DNA from: Actinomycetes bacterium
GTDB lineage: Bacteria > Actinomycetota > Acidimicrobiia > Acidimicrobiales > RAAP-2
Reading direction: 5' to 3'
Assembly (NCBI GenBank): GCA_021803085.1
Contig: JAJZMD010000244.1
Span: forward strand, 1-53,556
Length of the DNA stretch: 53,556 nt
A program made the position numbers and the translations under genes. Shown here one piece after another: positions 41,939-49,725 of the stretch. The first letter of the stretch is position 1. Each line of letters opens with the position of its first letter. The notes under the pieces were generated by a model. The model worked only from the letters and a program-made list of their open reading frames with translations. It was not told where the DNA came from and did no database searches.

Positions 41939-44028
41939 GTCCCGATGCGGTCCTCGTGGGCGATCTCGACGGGCTGGAGCTCGTCGGCCGGCGTGAAACC
42001 GAGGACGCGGCCGTAGAAGAAGAGCTCGGCCTCCGCGGTGCGGCGGATGCTCTCGGCTCTGCGGAAGCCGTGCTGCTCCCCCGCGTACTCGACGTATGCG
42101 TGGGGCACGCCGTTCTCACGGAGCGCTGCGACCATGATCTCCGCCTGGGCCGGCGGCACGACCTTGTCCTCCAGCCCCTGGAAGATGATGAGGGGGGTGC
42201 GCAGGCCTTCGGCATGGAAGGCGGGTGAGCGTGCCCGGTAGACGTCCGCCGCCTCGGGCCACGGTCCGAACAGGCCGTCGAGGTAGTGGAGCTCGAACTT
42301 GTGCGTGTCCTGCGCGAGCACGGCAGCGTCGGCGATGCCGTAGTAGCTCGCCCCGGCGGCGAACACGTCGGTGAACGTCGCCCCGCACAGCGCCGTGTAG
42401 CCGCCCGCGCTCCCCCCGTGGATGACGAGCCGGTCGCCGTCGGCGCGCCCGGTCGCGGCGAGGTGCGCCGCGGCGCGCACGCAGTCGGCGAGGTCGACCA
42501 CTCCCCACCGGCCCCGCAGCCGTTCCCGGTACGCGCGCCCGTAGCCCGAGCTGCCGCCATAGTTCACGTCGACGACCGCGAAGCCGCGGCTCGTCCAGAA
42601 CTGGATCGCGTAGTTGAGCACCGGAACGGCCGCCGACGTCGGCCCGCCGTGGACGGTCACGATCAGCGGCGGCAGCTCGCCGTCCGGGGCGGCGAAGTCC
42701 CGGTTGGCCGGCGCGTAGAAGAGCGCGTGGGCCACCTCCCCGCCCTCGGTCGGGAAGTCGACCGGCTCGGGGGTCGACAGGTACCCCGCGTCGACGACGC
42801 CAGAACGCGACCGTCGCAGGACCTGCACGTCCACCGCCGCCGGTCCCGACAGCTCCATGCGCACGACGCTCGGCGGGCAGGTCGCAGAACCGGCGACGGC
42901 GACGGCGCACGAGCCCTCACCGTCGCTGCGGAGCTGGGTGACGTAGGTGAAGCCGCAGTCCACCTCGCTGAACGCGGCCGCGCCGGGAGCCAGGACGCCG
43001 ACGTGGTCCAGGCCGTCCCGGCGCCACGTGGCGAGCACGGCGCCGTCTCCCAAGAGCGCGTAGGAGGAGAGGCCGAAGACGAAGTCGGGGAGCCCCAGCT
43101 CTGCCTCCATGGGCCCGAGCAACCGGGCCGGGCGGCCAGCGGGCGCCGCGTAGAGGTTCCACCACCCCGTCCGGTCCGAGACGTAGTGGAGCGTGCCGTC
43201 CGAGGCGTACTTCGGCTGGGTCACCGACTCGAAGGGACCACCTGCGACGAGGCGCGCGGCGCGCACGCAGGAGCCGTCGACGTCGAGGTCGGCTTCCCAC
43301 AGCTCCGTGCCGTCCCACGGCATGTTCGGGTGGTCCCAGCTGACCCACGAGACGCGCCGGCCGTCGGGCGAGACCGCGACGTGGGAGTAGAAGTCGTGGC
43401 CCGAGAGCAGCACGGACGGCTCTGCGGAGCCGCCCGTCGCCAGCACGACCACCTCGTTCTCGACGTCTGCGGGCACGTCGGGATCGCCGTGGCGCTCTCT
43501 CACCGCGAGCAGGTGGCGGCCGTCGCCGCTCAGGACCGGCGCGGCGTAGCGCAGCGCGCCGGGAGACGGAGGCTCGGGGGTGATCGGCGACGGCGTCTCG
43601 CCGGCCACGACGCGGTAGAGGCGCTGGTCGGCGAAGTTGGAGAAGTACACCGTGTCGCCCGTGACGGGGTCGTGGTGCACGGCGGTGCACAGGCCGCCGT
43701 ACTCGTGGACCGTGGTCCGGGCGTTGAAGCCGGGCGGGATGACCTCCTCGGGCTCACCCCCGGGTCCGGCGCCGCCGATGCCGCCGATGCCGCCGATGCC
43801 GCCGGCGCCGCCGGCGATGGGCACCCGGACGAGCACCTGGCGACCGCCCTCCGAGGGGCGCGCCTCGGTCCAGTACACGTGTGCCGGCGTGGCGATCGGG
43901 AACGAGAGCCCGACGACGTCTTCGACCAGCCGGTCGAGCGTGACGGGCGAGGCCCACGTGCCGTAGGGGGAAGTGCGGGAGGGGGACGTTCCGTGGGAAG
44001 AGGTGCGGATGGGGGAGGTTGGGGTCAT
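41935..44028 (-). CDS. S9-family serine peptidase (prolyl oligopeptidase/acylaminoacyl peptidase-like)
   Basis: A 697-residue enzyme with an N-terminal beta-propeller (about 30-420; repeats such as YAAPVLSGDGRHLLAV and HVAVSPDGRRVSWVS) and a C-terminal alpha/beta-hydrolase. The nucleophile is in VIHGGSAGGYTALCG, the acid is in GLEDKVVPP and the histidine is in AGEQHGFR. The oxyanion region is VTVHGGPTS. A Gly/Ile repeat (GGIGGIGGIGGAG) encoded by a 9-bp DNA repeat at about 43769-43800 interrupts an early propeller loop. It degrades peptides; substrates are unknown. ATG has GAGAGG a few bases upstream. Confidence 0.93.
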   Translation of the reverse strand: MTPTSPIRTSSHGTSPSRTSPYGTWASPVTLDRLVEDVVGLSFPIATPAHVYWTEARPSEGGRQVLVRVPIAGGAGGIGGIGGIGGAGPGGEPEEVIPPGFNARTTVHEYGGLCTAVHHDPVTGDTVYFSNFADQRLYRVVAGETPSPITPEPPSPGALRYAAPVLSGDGRHLLAVRERHGDPDVPADVENEVVVLATGGSAEPSVLLSGHDFYSHVAVSPDGRRVSWVSWDHPNMPWDGTELWEADLDVDGSCVRAARLVAGGPFESVTQPKYASDGTLHYVSDRTGWWNLYAAPAGRPARLLGPMEAELGLPDFVFGLSSYALLGDGAVLATWRRDGLDHVGVLAPGAAAFSEVDCGFTYVTQLRSDGEGSCAVAVAGSATCPPSVVRMELSGPAAVDVQVLRRSRSGVVDAGYLSTPEPVDFPTEGGEVAHALFYAPANRDFAAPDGELPPLIVTVHGGPTSAAVPVLNYAIQFWTSRGFAVVDVNYGGSSGYGRAYRERLRGRWGVVDLADCVRAAAHLAATGRADGDRLVIHGGSAGGYTALCGATFTDVFAAGASYYGIADAAVLAQDTHKFELHYLDGLFGPWPEAADVYRARSPAFHAEGLRTPLIIFQGLEDKVVPPAQAEIMVAALRENGVPHAYVEYAGEQHGFRRAESIRRTAEAELFFYGRVLGFTPADELQPVEIAHEDRIGT

Positions 44029-44097
44029 CCGCCGCCTCTCAGGCAAGCGAAAAATCAGCGAGCAGCTCGTTGACCCACCACAGACATGGGGCCGAGG

Positions 44098-44652
44098 TTA
44101 GGGGCGCAGGAGTAGCGGCTTCATGTCGGCCATGTTCAACGTCGTGATCACGTCGGCGGCTGGTGCCAGCTCGTCCGAGCGGCCCTTGGTGAAGGTGGCC
44201 AACTCGACGTGCTTGCCGAGATCCTTGACGGCCTTGACAGCCTCCACAAGGTCGCCGTCCCCGTTCACCAGGATGCCAACGTCGTAGAGGTTCTTGGAAG
44301 CGCCCGCCAACATGTCCACACCGACCCGCATATCGACGCCCTTCTCCTGGTATCGGTCTCGGTGATCCCCGCATGCAGGGCAATCGACCGACCGTTTCAC
44401 GAGTTTGCCGAGACGAAGCTCGAGGTAGGGCGTTCGTTGGAGAGCTGCGAAGAACCGCTGCTGGCCCCTGCGGGCCTCCTCGTCGTGGTCGGGCGGCAGC
44501 GCACAACCGTAGTAGTACGTCCGTCCGAGATGGCGGGCTGGCCCCACCAGGTAGGCGGAGAAGGACGCGAAGTTCACGTCCGTGCGTCCACCGAGGTTTT
44601 CGCGGCAGGCATTGTAGAAGTTGCTGCCGTCGATGAACACGCACACTCGCAT
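44098..44652 (-). CDS. NYN-domain RNase-like protein
   Basis: A 184-residue protein of the NYN/LabA (PIN-like) nuclease group. Acidic active-site residues are in VFIDGSNFYNACREN, VDMRVGVDMLAG and ILVNGDGDLVEAVKAV. A CPACGD pair at the centre could bind zinc. Proteins of this group cut RNA or process transcripts. ATG 44652 has GAGG five bases upstream; a GTG nine bases upstream lies directly on the ribosome-binding site and is less likely. Its leader carries a strong hairpin and two copies of a cgagagaag motif. Confidence 0.88.
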   Translation of the reverse strand: MRVCVFIDGSNFYNACRENLGGRTDVNFASFSAYLVGPARHLGRTYYYGCALPPDHDEEARRGQQRFFAALQRTPYLELRLGKLVKRSVDCPACGDHRDRYQEKGVDMRVGVDMLAGASKNLYDVGILVNGDGDLVEAVKAVKDLGKHVELATFTKGRSDELAPAADVITTLNMADMKPLLLRP

Positions 44653-44728
44653 CGTCCTCACCCTCCCGTGGCGACGGCCCCGAACACTTGCGAGAGAAGT
44701 CCGAGCTCTTTCGAGAGAAGAAAGAGAT

Positions 44729-44750
44729 CAGGGGGCCTTTCGGCCCCCTG
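44729..44750 (-). terminator. Rho-independent terminator upstream of the NYN gene
   Basis: CAGGGGGCC and GGCCCCCTG form a perfect 9-bp stem with a 4-base loop. On the minus strand it is followed by a T-rich run (ATCTCTTTCTTCTCTC). It would stop transcription from the small frame at 45034 or attenuate the NYN gene. Confidence 0.7.
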
Positions 44751-45034
44751 GAGGTTAGTTCTCGGACCAGGTTGGAGCCTATGCCCGAGGAGTTCAGACA
44801 AATCGAGTGTATCCCTGCCACACCCGCTGTCAAGTCACGGACGGCGACGCGAACGTGCCTTTGGTGCTGGTCGTGGTCCGAAGGCTCCGTTTCCTTCTCG
44901 GCCTCGCGCGGCCGGCGGTACTTCCCCGAAGGGCCCTCCGGATCCGCATTCAGCGCCGCGGCGACGAGCAGCTCGAACTCATCAAGTGAGGGGTTCTGAG
45001 CCTTTGTGAACCGCTGCGAGGCTTCCTTCGCCAT
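44751..45034 (-). CDS. Possible small gene upstream of the NYN gene, 3' end uncertain
   Basis: The ATG at 45034 has a very good ribosome-binding site (GAGGAG, five to six bases upstream). The first 45 residues read like a real protein (MAKEASQRFTKAQNPSLDEF, ELLVAAALNADPEGPSGKYR), followed by a charged stretch. However, the frame runs without a stop through the terminator hairpin and on into the NYN gene to 44039 in another frame. I therefore list only the part before the hairpin. It may be a truncated or frameshifted gene. No family recognised. GC is lower than in its neighbours. Confidence 0.35.
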
Positions 45035-45133
45035 CCCGTCTCCTCAGGAGCTCTCCCTTGGGCTCGCCGTAGGTACTCCCCAAAAGGTCGGCGCGCAACC
45101 CGGCGACGGCGCAGGACGCGGGCGCGGGACGGC

Positions 45134-45382
45134 TCAAGCCCCCTCGGGGATCGCCTCCCACCACTGGCACCACCAGTTGGCGCCGACGAGGATCCTGAGC
45201 TTCGGGTGCCAGCAGTACGAGAGGTCGTTGTAGGGCTCGAGGTAGTAGCGGCAGTTGTCGCAGCGCTCCTCGCCCGAGGGATGGCCCCGCAGGACCGCGT
45301 TGTCGGACAGGTGCCGCAGCTCGATCGACAGCTTCTCGTCGATCTCCTTCGGCTCGGGCTCGGGGATCACGTAGTCGGACAC
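45134..45382 (-). CDS. Small HiPIP-like four-cysteine protein
   Basis: An 82-residue protein with cysteines at 41, 44, 57 and 72: ERCDNCRYYLEPYNDLSYCW and ANWWCQWWEA. The C-x2-C-x12-C-x14-C spacing and the W-C-x2-W end resemble high-potential iron-sulfur proteins, though a zinc site is possible. Most HiPIPs are exported; here no signal peptide or twin-arginine motif is present, so it would act in the cytoplasm. The GTG at 45382 has a TAGCTT box seven bases upstream. Confidence 0.75.
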   Translation of the reverse strand: MSDYVIPEPEPKEIDEKLSIELRHLSDNAVLRGHPSGEERCDNCRYYLEPYNDLSYCWHPKLRILVGANWWCQWWEAIPEGA

Positions 45383-45389
45383 GCCACGC

Positions 45390-45395
45390 AAGCTA
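45390..45395 (-). promoter_or_regulatory. -10 box (leaderless) of the HiPIP-like gene
   Basis: TAGCTT on the minus strand, seven bases before the GTG at 45382. Confidence 0.45.
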
Positions 45396-45413
45396 GTGCC
45401 CTGGCGTTCGGGC

Positions 45414-46208
45414 TCAGTCCCTCGGGCGGGGCGGCCACTCCACGACCCACGAGGGCCGGCGTTTCTCGAGGAAGGCCGACATGCCCTCGGCGCCCGCGTC
45501 CGCGCCGAACAGGCTCTCCGAGAGCCTGGCGGCGACGTCCAGGGCCTCGCTCCAAGGTCGAGCAAGGAGCTCGGGCAAGCTCTTCGTCGCCGTGAGCGCG
45601 CTCGGCGCGGACCGCAGCAGCGAGCCCACGACTTCTGCGACCCAGCGGTCCAGCGCCTCCGCGTCCTCGACCGCGTCGGTCAGGACTCCGGCCGCGGCGG
45701 CTTCCGCGGCGCCGAACACGTCGCCGGTGAGCGCGTAGCGGTCGAAGGCGCGCCGCCCCATCCGCCGGAGCGCCGGCACCGCGATCACCGCGGGCGCGAC
45801 GCCCACTCGCACCTCGCTGAACCCGAAGGTCGCGTCCCGAGCCGCGACCGCCAGGTCAGCTGCGCAGACGAGGCCCATCCCTCCTGCGCGCACGTGGCCG
45901 TTCACCCGGGCGACGACCGGCTGGGGCAACGCCACGATGGAGGACAGCACCTCTGCCAGGGTCGTCGGCGGCTCTCCGGGGGGCGGGTGGAGCCGCTCTC
46001 TGAGGTCCAAGCCGGAGCAGAACGCGGCTCCGGTACCGGACAGCACGACGACCCGCACGTCGGGATCGGCCCCGGCGTCGCGGAGCCCTGACCCGAGCTC
46101 GGCCAGGAGACGGCGAGACAACGCGTTGCGGTTCGACGGGGAGTCCAGCGTGAGCGTGAGGACGGGGCCTTCGCGCGCCTGGCGCACGAGCGGGACCTCA
46201 CCGGGCAC
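45414..46208 (-). CDS. Enoyl-CoA hydratase/isomerase family protein
   Basis: A 264-residue crotonase-fold protein. Family signatures: LTLTLDSPSNRNALSRRLL, the oxyanion segment VLSGTGAAFCSGLDLRERL, then ARVNGHVRAGGMGLVCAADL with AARDATFGFSEVRVGVAPAV. One usual catalytic Glu is present (FSEVRVG); the position near GHVRAGG has no Glu, so a hydratase or another crotonase reaction is open. A TACACT box is six bases before the GTG at 46208. It could belong to fatty-acid or terpene breakdown. Confidence 0.9.
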   Translation of the reverse strand: MPGEVPLVRQAREGPVLTLTLDSPSNRNALSRRLLAELGSGLRDAGADPDVRVVVLSGTGAAFCSGLDLRERLHPPPGEPPTTLAEVLSSIVALPQPVVARVNGHVRAGGMGLVCAADLAVAARDATFGFSEVRVGVAPAVIAVPALRRMGRRAFDRYALTGDVFGAAEAAAAGVLTDAVEDAEALDRWVAEVVGSLLRSAPSALTATKSLPELLARPWSEALDVAARLSESLFGADAGAEGMSAFLEKRRPSWVVEWPPRPRD

Positions 46209-46214
46209 CGTCGA

Positions 46215-46220
46215 AGTGTA
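46215..46220 (-). promoter_or_regulatory. -10 box (leaderless) of the enoyl-CoA hydratase gene
   Basis: TACACT on the minus strand, six bases before the GTG at 46208. Confidence 0.5.
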
Positions 46221-46244
46221 GGGGCGGCAGGCACGCGGCGGCCG

Positions 46245-46299
46245 GGTGCGCCGGAGGTGCGCCGGGGGTGCGCCGGGGGTGCGGCGGGGGTGCGGCGGC
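46245..46299. repeat. 11-bp tandem repeat, 5 copies
   Basis: Units of the form ggtgcgccggg begin at 46245, 46256, 46267, 46278 and 46289 with one or two changes. They fill the gap between two minus-strand genes, right behind the enoyl-CoA hydratase promoter. Confidence 0.9.
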
Positions 46300-46318
46300 C
46301 GGGCGCGCCGGGCGCGTC

Positions 46319-46666
46319 TCAGAGCGGGAGGCGGGGCGCGTCCGAGAGGGGGAGGCGCGGCGCACGCCGGGCCGCCCCGGTCGACGGGGCGAAGATGTGC
46401 TCGGGCCGGAACGAGCGCACCGCGCGGCTCCCCGCCCGGCCCCCGGCGACCTCGACCCACTCCTCGCCGGTCCGGACGTTCTTCACGTGCGCGAGGAAGG
46501 ACCACGTCGCCGTGCGGGGGCGTACCCCTTCCACCTCGACAGGGTCGCCGGTCCGCACCCCCGCCCACTCGGTCGAGCGCTCGAGGTGCGCGGGCAGCGA
46601 CGCAGCGGGATGCTTGCCGCGGCGGCGGGCGCGTGCAGGAGGGGGGCCGTCGCGCTGGGTGGGCAT
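46319..46666 (-). CDS. Small conserved-looking protein of unknown function
   Basis: A 115-residue protein. The N-terminal 25 residues are basic. Residues 35-90 look like a small beta barrel (TGDPVEVEGVRPRTATWSFL, AHVKNVRTGEEWVEVAGG) ending in RSFRPEHIF. The last 20 residues are a low-complexity repeat (APRLPLSD, APRLPL) encoded by duplicated DNA. No family is recognised; a nucleic-acid-binding barrel is only a guess. The ATG at 46666 faces the divergent RecB-family nuclease gene 40 bases away. Confidence 0.6.
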   Translation of the reverse strand: MPTQRDGPPPARARRRGKHPAASLPAHLERSTEWAGVRTGDPVEVEGVRPRTATWSFLAHVKNVRTGEEWVEVAGGRAGSRAVRSFRPEHIFAPSTGAARRAPRLPLSDAPRLPL

Positions 46667-46691
46667 CGACGTCGATGATGGCACCCCCGCG

Positions 46692-46697
46692 TAGCAT
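46692..46697 (+). promoter_or_regulatory. -10 box (leaderless) of the RecB-family nuclease gene
   Basis: TAGCAT, eight bases before the ATG at 46706. Confidence 0.45.
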
Positions 46698-46705
46698 TGG
46701 CGGCG

Positions 46706-47500
46706 ATGTCGCTCACGCTGCCGAGATCGCTCTCGCCCACCCGCGTGACGTCGTTCACGGACTGCCCGCTCGCCTTCCGACTTCGTGCGATCGACCGGCT
46801 GCCCGAGCCGCCGTCGCCGCACACCGCCAAGGGGACGCTCGTGCACCGGGTGCTCGAACGGCTCGTCTGGGAGCATCCCGGTGCCGAGCGCACGGCCGAG
46901 GTGGCCGCCGCGGAGCTCGAGCGAGCCTGGGCAGAGCTGCAGGACGACCCGGAGTACGCCGCCCTCGAGCTCGACGATCGTTCGTCCGCAGCCTTCCTCG
47001 CGGACGCCGCCCAGCTCGTCACGAACTACTTCGCGCTCGAGGACCCGACCCGGGTCGAGGCCGCCGGCGTCGAGATCTGCCTCGAGGCGGACCTCGGCGG
47101 GCTCCGGCTGCGCGGGATCATCGACCGGCTCGACCTGAGCGCCACGGGCGATCTCGTCGTGGTCGACTACAAGACCGGCCGGGCGCCCGCCGAGCGCCAC
47201 GAGAGGGCGAAGCTGACCGGGGTGCATCTCTACGCGCTGCTCTGCGAGCAGACGCTCGGCAGGGTGCCTGTCGAGGTGCGGCTGCTCCACCTACGCGAGC
47301 CGCTTTCGATCACCTCCACGCCCACGGCCCAGACGTTGCGGGGCCAACGGGTCCGGACGCTCGCGGTGTGGAAGGCGATCGAGCGCGCGTGCGAGCAGGG
47401 CGACTTCAGACCGCGACCCTCGCCGCTCTGTGGGTACTGCGGTTTCCACGCGTGGTGCCCGGCCTTCGGGGGCGTCCCGCCCGAGCTTCCCGCCGTGTGA
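46706..47500 (+). CDS. RecB-family PD-(D/E)XK exonuclease with Fe-S cysteines
   Basis: A 264-residue stand-alone nuclease domain. It starts LSPTRVTSFTDCPLAFRLR with the lone N-terminal Cys, then GTLVHRVLERL, and the active-site GIIDRLDLSATGDLVVVDYK with Asp, Asp and Lys. The C-terminus CGYCGFHAWCP supplies three more cysteines, completing a likely 4Fe-4S clamp as in AddB and Cas4. It is probably used in DNA repair. Stand-alone proteins like this are common in Actinobacteria. No cas1 or repeat array is nearby, so it is not a CRISPR gene. The next gene overlaps its stop (GTGA). Confidence 0.92.
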   Translation: MSLTLPRSLSPTRVTSFTDCPLAFRLRAIDRLPEPPSPHTAKGTLVHRVLERLVWEHPGAERTAEVAAAELERAWAELQDDPEYAALELDDRSSAAFLADAAQLVTNYFALEDPTRVEAAGVEICLEADLGGLRLRGIIDRLDLSATGDLVVVDYKTGRAPAERHERAKLTGVHLYALLCEQTLGRVPVEVRLLHLREPLSITSTPTAQTLRGQRVRTLAVWKAIERACEQGDFRPRPSPLCGYCGFHAWCPAFGGVPPELPAV

Positions 47501-48114
47501 GGGCTGAGACGGCGCCAGCCGCTCGTAGCGGCCGGTTGGACGAGGCCGCGCTCGTCGGGAGTTGCCGGGCGATCGACGAGGCGGGCGAGCGGTGGGCCGG
47601 CGCGCTGCGCGGCCGGCGCTGGGTGGACGTGTGCGCGGCCGTCGTCTCCAACCTGTCGGACCACGGGGCCATCTGGGTGCTGGCCGCGGCCTTGAAGGCG
47701 CGGCGACCAGGGCCGGCACGCCGGCGCGCCGTCTTCGCCCTCGCGCTCGCGGGGACGACCTCCTACGGCGTCAATCGGGCGGTGAAGAAGGTCGTCGGAC
47801 GGTCCCGCCCGGAGCATGCGGGGGTGCCGACCGACGGGTTGCCCATCAGGACGCCCTCGTCCAGCAGCTTCCCGAGCGGTCATACCCTGGCCGCGTTCTG
47901 CACTGCCGTGGTGCTGCCGGACAACCCGTCCACCAGGCTGGCGGCCCTATCCTTCGCGGCAGCGGTGGCCGCGAGCCGCGTCCATCTGCGTGCGCACCAC
48001 CTGAGCGACGTGCTCGGCGGCGCGGCCATCGGCGCGGCGCTCGGGACCGTCTTGCGGCCCCCTCTCAGCGTCCTGGCCCCCCGGCCGGGGTGCAGTGGGG
48101 GTCGCGCGGAATAG
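47497..48114 (+). CDS. PAP2-family membrane phosphatase
   Basis: A 205-residue phosphatidic-acid phosphatase type 2 protein. The three motifs are present: KKVVGRSRP (K-x6-R-P), SSSFPSGHT (PSGH) and SRVHLRAHHLSDVLGG (S-R-x5-H-x3-D). Several hydrophobic helices flank them. It may dephosphorylate lipid phosphates such as undecaprenyl-, phosphatidyl- or prenyl-phosphates at the membrane. GTG start overlapping the nuclease stop (GTGA), so it is coupled to an otherwise unrelated gene. Confidence 0.92.
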   Translation: MRAETAPAARSGRLDEAALVGSCRAIDEAGERWAGALRGRRWVDVCAAVVSNLSDHGAIWVLAAALKARRPGPARRRAVFALALAGTTSYGVNRAVKKVVGRSRPEHAGVPTDGLPIRTPSSSSFPSGHTLAAFCTAVVLPDNPSTRLAALSFAAAVAASRVHLRAHHLSDVLGGAAIGAALGTVLRPPLSVLAPRPGCSGGRAE

Positions 48115-48142
48115 CCGTCGGGGGCTCCGCGTTGACGACGGC

Positions 48143-48748
48143 ATGAGGTCGCGCGCGTTCTCGGTCACCTGGGACTATCTCTGCCCCTTTGCTCGCAACG
48201 CCCACGAGCACCTCGTCGCCGCATTGGACGGCGGCGCACCGTGGGACGTGACGTTCACTCCGTTCTCGCTCATGCAGGCCCACGTCGAGGACGGGGGCAC
48301 GCCGGTGTGGGAGCTCGAGACGAAGGCCCGGGGCCTCCTCGCGCTCGAAGCAGGGGTCGTCGTGCGGGACAGGTTCCCTGACCGGTTCCGGGCAGCGCAC
48401 GTGGCGCTGTTCGCCGTCCGCCACGACCAGGGGAAGGACATCTCCGACGCGGACGTCGTCCGCGAGACGCTCACGTCGGCGGGCGTGCCCGCCGGCGAGG
48501 TGTTCGCCGAGATCGCCGAGGGATGGCCGCTCGACACCATCCGGACGGAGCACGAGAAGGCGGTGTCGGACTACGAGGTCTTCGGCGTGCCCACGTTCAT
48601 CGCGGATGGCGACGCGGCGTTCGTCCGCTTCATGACACGACCTGCCGGCGACGCGGCGAGAGCGCGGACCGTCATCGAGCGGGCAGTCGACCTGCTCCGG
48701 GACCACCCGGAGCTGAACGAGTTCAAGCACACGAAGATCCCTCACTGA
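48143..48748 (+). CDS. DsbA-family thioredoxin-fold protein (FrnE/HCCA isomerase-like)
   Basis: A 201-residue cytoplasmic protein with a thioredoxin fold and helical insertion. The active-site region is VTWDYLCPFARNAHEHL, with one cysteine where DsbA has CxxC. The cis-Pro loop is EVFGVPTFIADGDAAFVRFM. The single Cys favours a glutathione-S-transferase-kappa or mycothiol-linked role over disulfide formation. The ATG at 48143 has no clear ribosome-binding site. Confidence 0.88.
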   Translation: MRSRAFSVTWDYLCPFARNAHEHLVAALDGGAPWDVTFTPFSLMQAHVEDGGTPVWELETKARGLLALEAGVVVRDRFPDRFRAAHVALFAVRHDQGKDISDADVVRETLTSAGVPAGEVFAEIAEGWPLDTIRTEHEKAVSDYEVFGVPTFIADGDAAFVRFMTRPAGDAARARTVIERAVDLLRDHPELNEFKHTKIPH

Positions 48749-48792
48749 GCTCGTCCCGATCGCGCGCTGGGCCCGGTTCCCCCCCGCCGGGC

Positions 48793-49692
48793 TCAGCTCG
48801 CGTACGCCGACAGCACCGCCGCCGTTCGCTGCCGCTCTTCGTAGTCGCCGATGACCGAGGCGACGAATTCCGTCGCGCCGGCGTCCGCGAGCCGCTCGAG
48901 CCCGTGCAGCACCCCCGCGTCGTCGCCGACGAGGGAGACGTCCGACGGGCTCGACGCGCCTTCACGGTCGAGCATCGCGCGGTAGGAGGGCAGGGTCGGG
49001 TAGATGGCCAGCGCGTCGTCGATCCGCTTGCGCGCCCTTTCTGCGTCGGAGGTGACCACGACCGGGAGCGAGACGACCACACGCGGAGGCCGGCGCCCCG
49101 CGGCCGCCTGGGTGATGGTCGGCACGATGTGGCTCGCCACCGTCTTGGTACCCGTCATCCAAGTCACGGTCCCGTCCGCGAGGCTGCCCGCGAGACGCAG
49201 CATCTCGGGTCCGAGGGCGGCGACCACCACCGAGGGCGGGGGTGCGTCCGGGATCTCGAGCGGCCCGAGCGTGCGAGCGGTGACCACCTCCCCCTCGTGG
49301 TCGACCACCTGGCCCCGCAGCATCGGGAGGAGCGCCTCGAGGTACTCGCGGAGGTAGCGGACGGGCCGCTCGAAGCTGAGCCCCCACAGGCCTTCGACGA
49401 CGGGTCTGTGCGACAAGCCGATCCCCAGGGTGAAGCGTCCCCCCGAGACCGCCTGGACGGTCAGCGCCTGCTGGGCCATCACCTGCGGCAGGCGGCTCTG
49501 GACGGGGACGACGGCCGTGCCGAGCTCGACTGCTGGGACCTTCTCCCCGACGACCGCGAGGAGCGTGAACGCGTCGTAGCCGAACACCTGCGACGCCCAC
49601 GCCGAGGTGAACCCCCGGTCGCGCAGGCCCGCCACGTGGGCGCAGATGTCCCCCACAGGAGGGCGCTGGTCGATGAGGACGCCGATCCGCAC
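48793..49692 (-). CDS. F420-dependent luciferase-like (LLM) oxidoreductase
   Basis: A 299-residue (beta/alpha)8 flavin or F420 enzyme of the LLM class. RIGVLIDQRPPVGDICAHVA starts the barrel; SAWASQVFGYDAFTLLAVVG and VVPVQSRLPQVMAQQALTVQ follow; GGRFTLGIGLSHRPVVEGLW is the family signature. The GTG at 49692 sits seven bases after a TAATGT box; a GTG nine bases upstream overlaps that box. Substrate is unknown. Divergent from purK, with overlapping promoter regions. Confidence 0.92.
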   Translation of the reverse strand: MRIGVLIDQRPPVGDICAHVAGLRDRGFTSAWASQVFGYDAFTLLAVVGEKVPAVELGTAVVPVQSRLPQVMAQQALTVQAVSGGRFTLGIGLSHRPVVEGLWGLSFERPVRYLREYLEALLPMLRGQVVDHEGEVVTARTLGPLEIPDAPPPSVVVAALGPEMLRLAGSLADGTVTWMTGTKTVASHIVPTITQAAAGRRPPRVVVSLPVVVTSDAERARKRIDDALAIYPTLPSYRAMLDREGASSPSDVSLVGDDAGVLHGLERLADAGATEFVASVIGDYEERQRTAAVLSAYAS

Positions 49693-49699
49693 GTCGAGC

Positions 49700-49705
49700 A
49701 CATTA
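49700..49705 (-). promoter_or_regulatory. -10 box (leaderless) of the LLM gene
   Basis: TAATGT on the minus strand, seven bases before the GTG at 49692. Its expected -35 position covers the purK start codon. Confidence 0.55.
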
Positions 49706-49713
49706 GGCACCGG

Positions 49714-49719
49714 TAACGT
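49714..49719 (+). promoter_or_regulatory. -10 box (leaderless) of purK-purE
   Basis: TAACGT, six bases before the GTG at 49726. Its expected -35 position covers the LLM start codon. Confidence 0.55.
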
Positions 49720-49725
49720 GCCGGC

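Noticed and set aside
46257-46694. Plus-strand frame across the 11-bp repeats
   Set aside because: Pure Arg/Gly/Ala repeat translation antisense to the small gene at 46319-46666.
46706-47500. Cas4 of a CRISPR system
   Set aside because: The fold and cysteines match stand-alone RecB-family nucleases, and no cas1, cas2 or array lies nearby.
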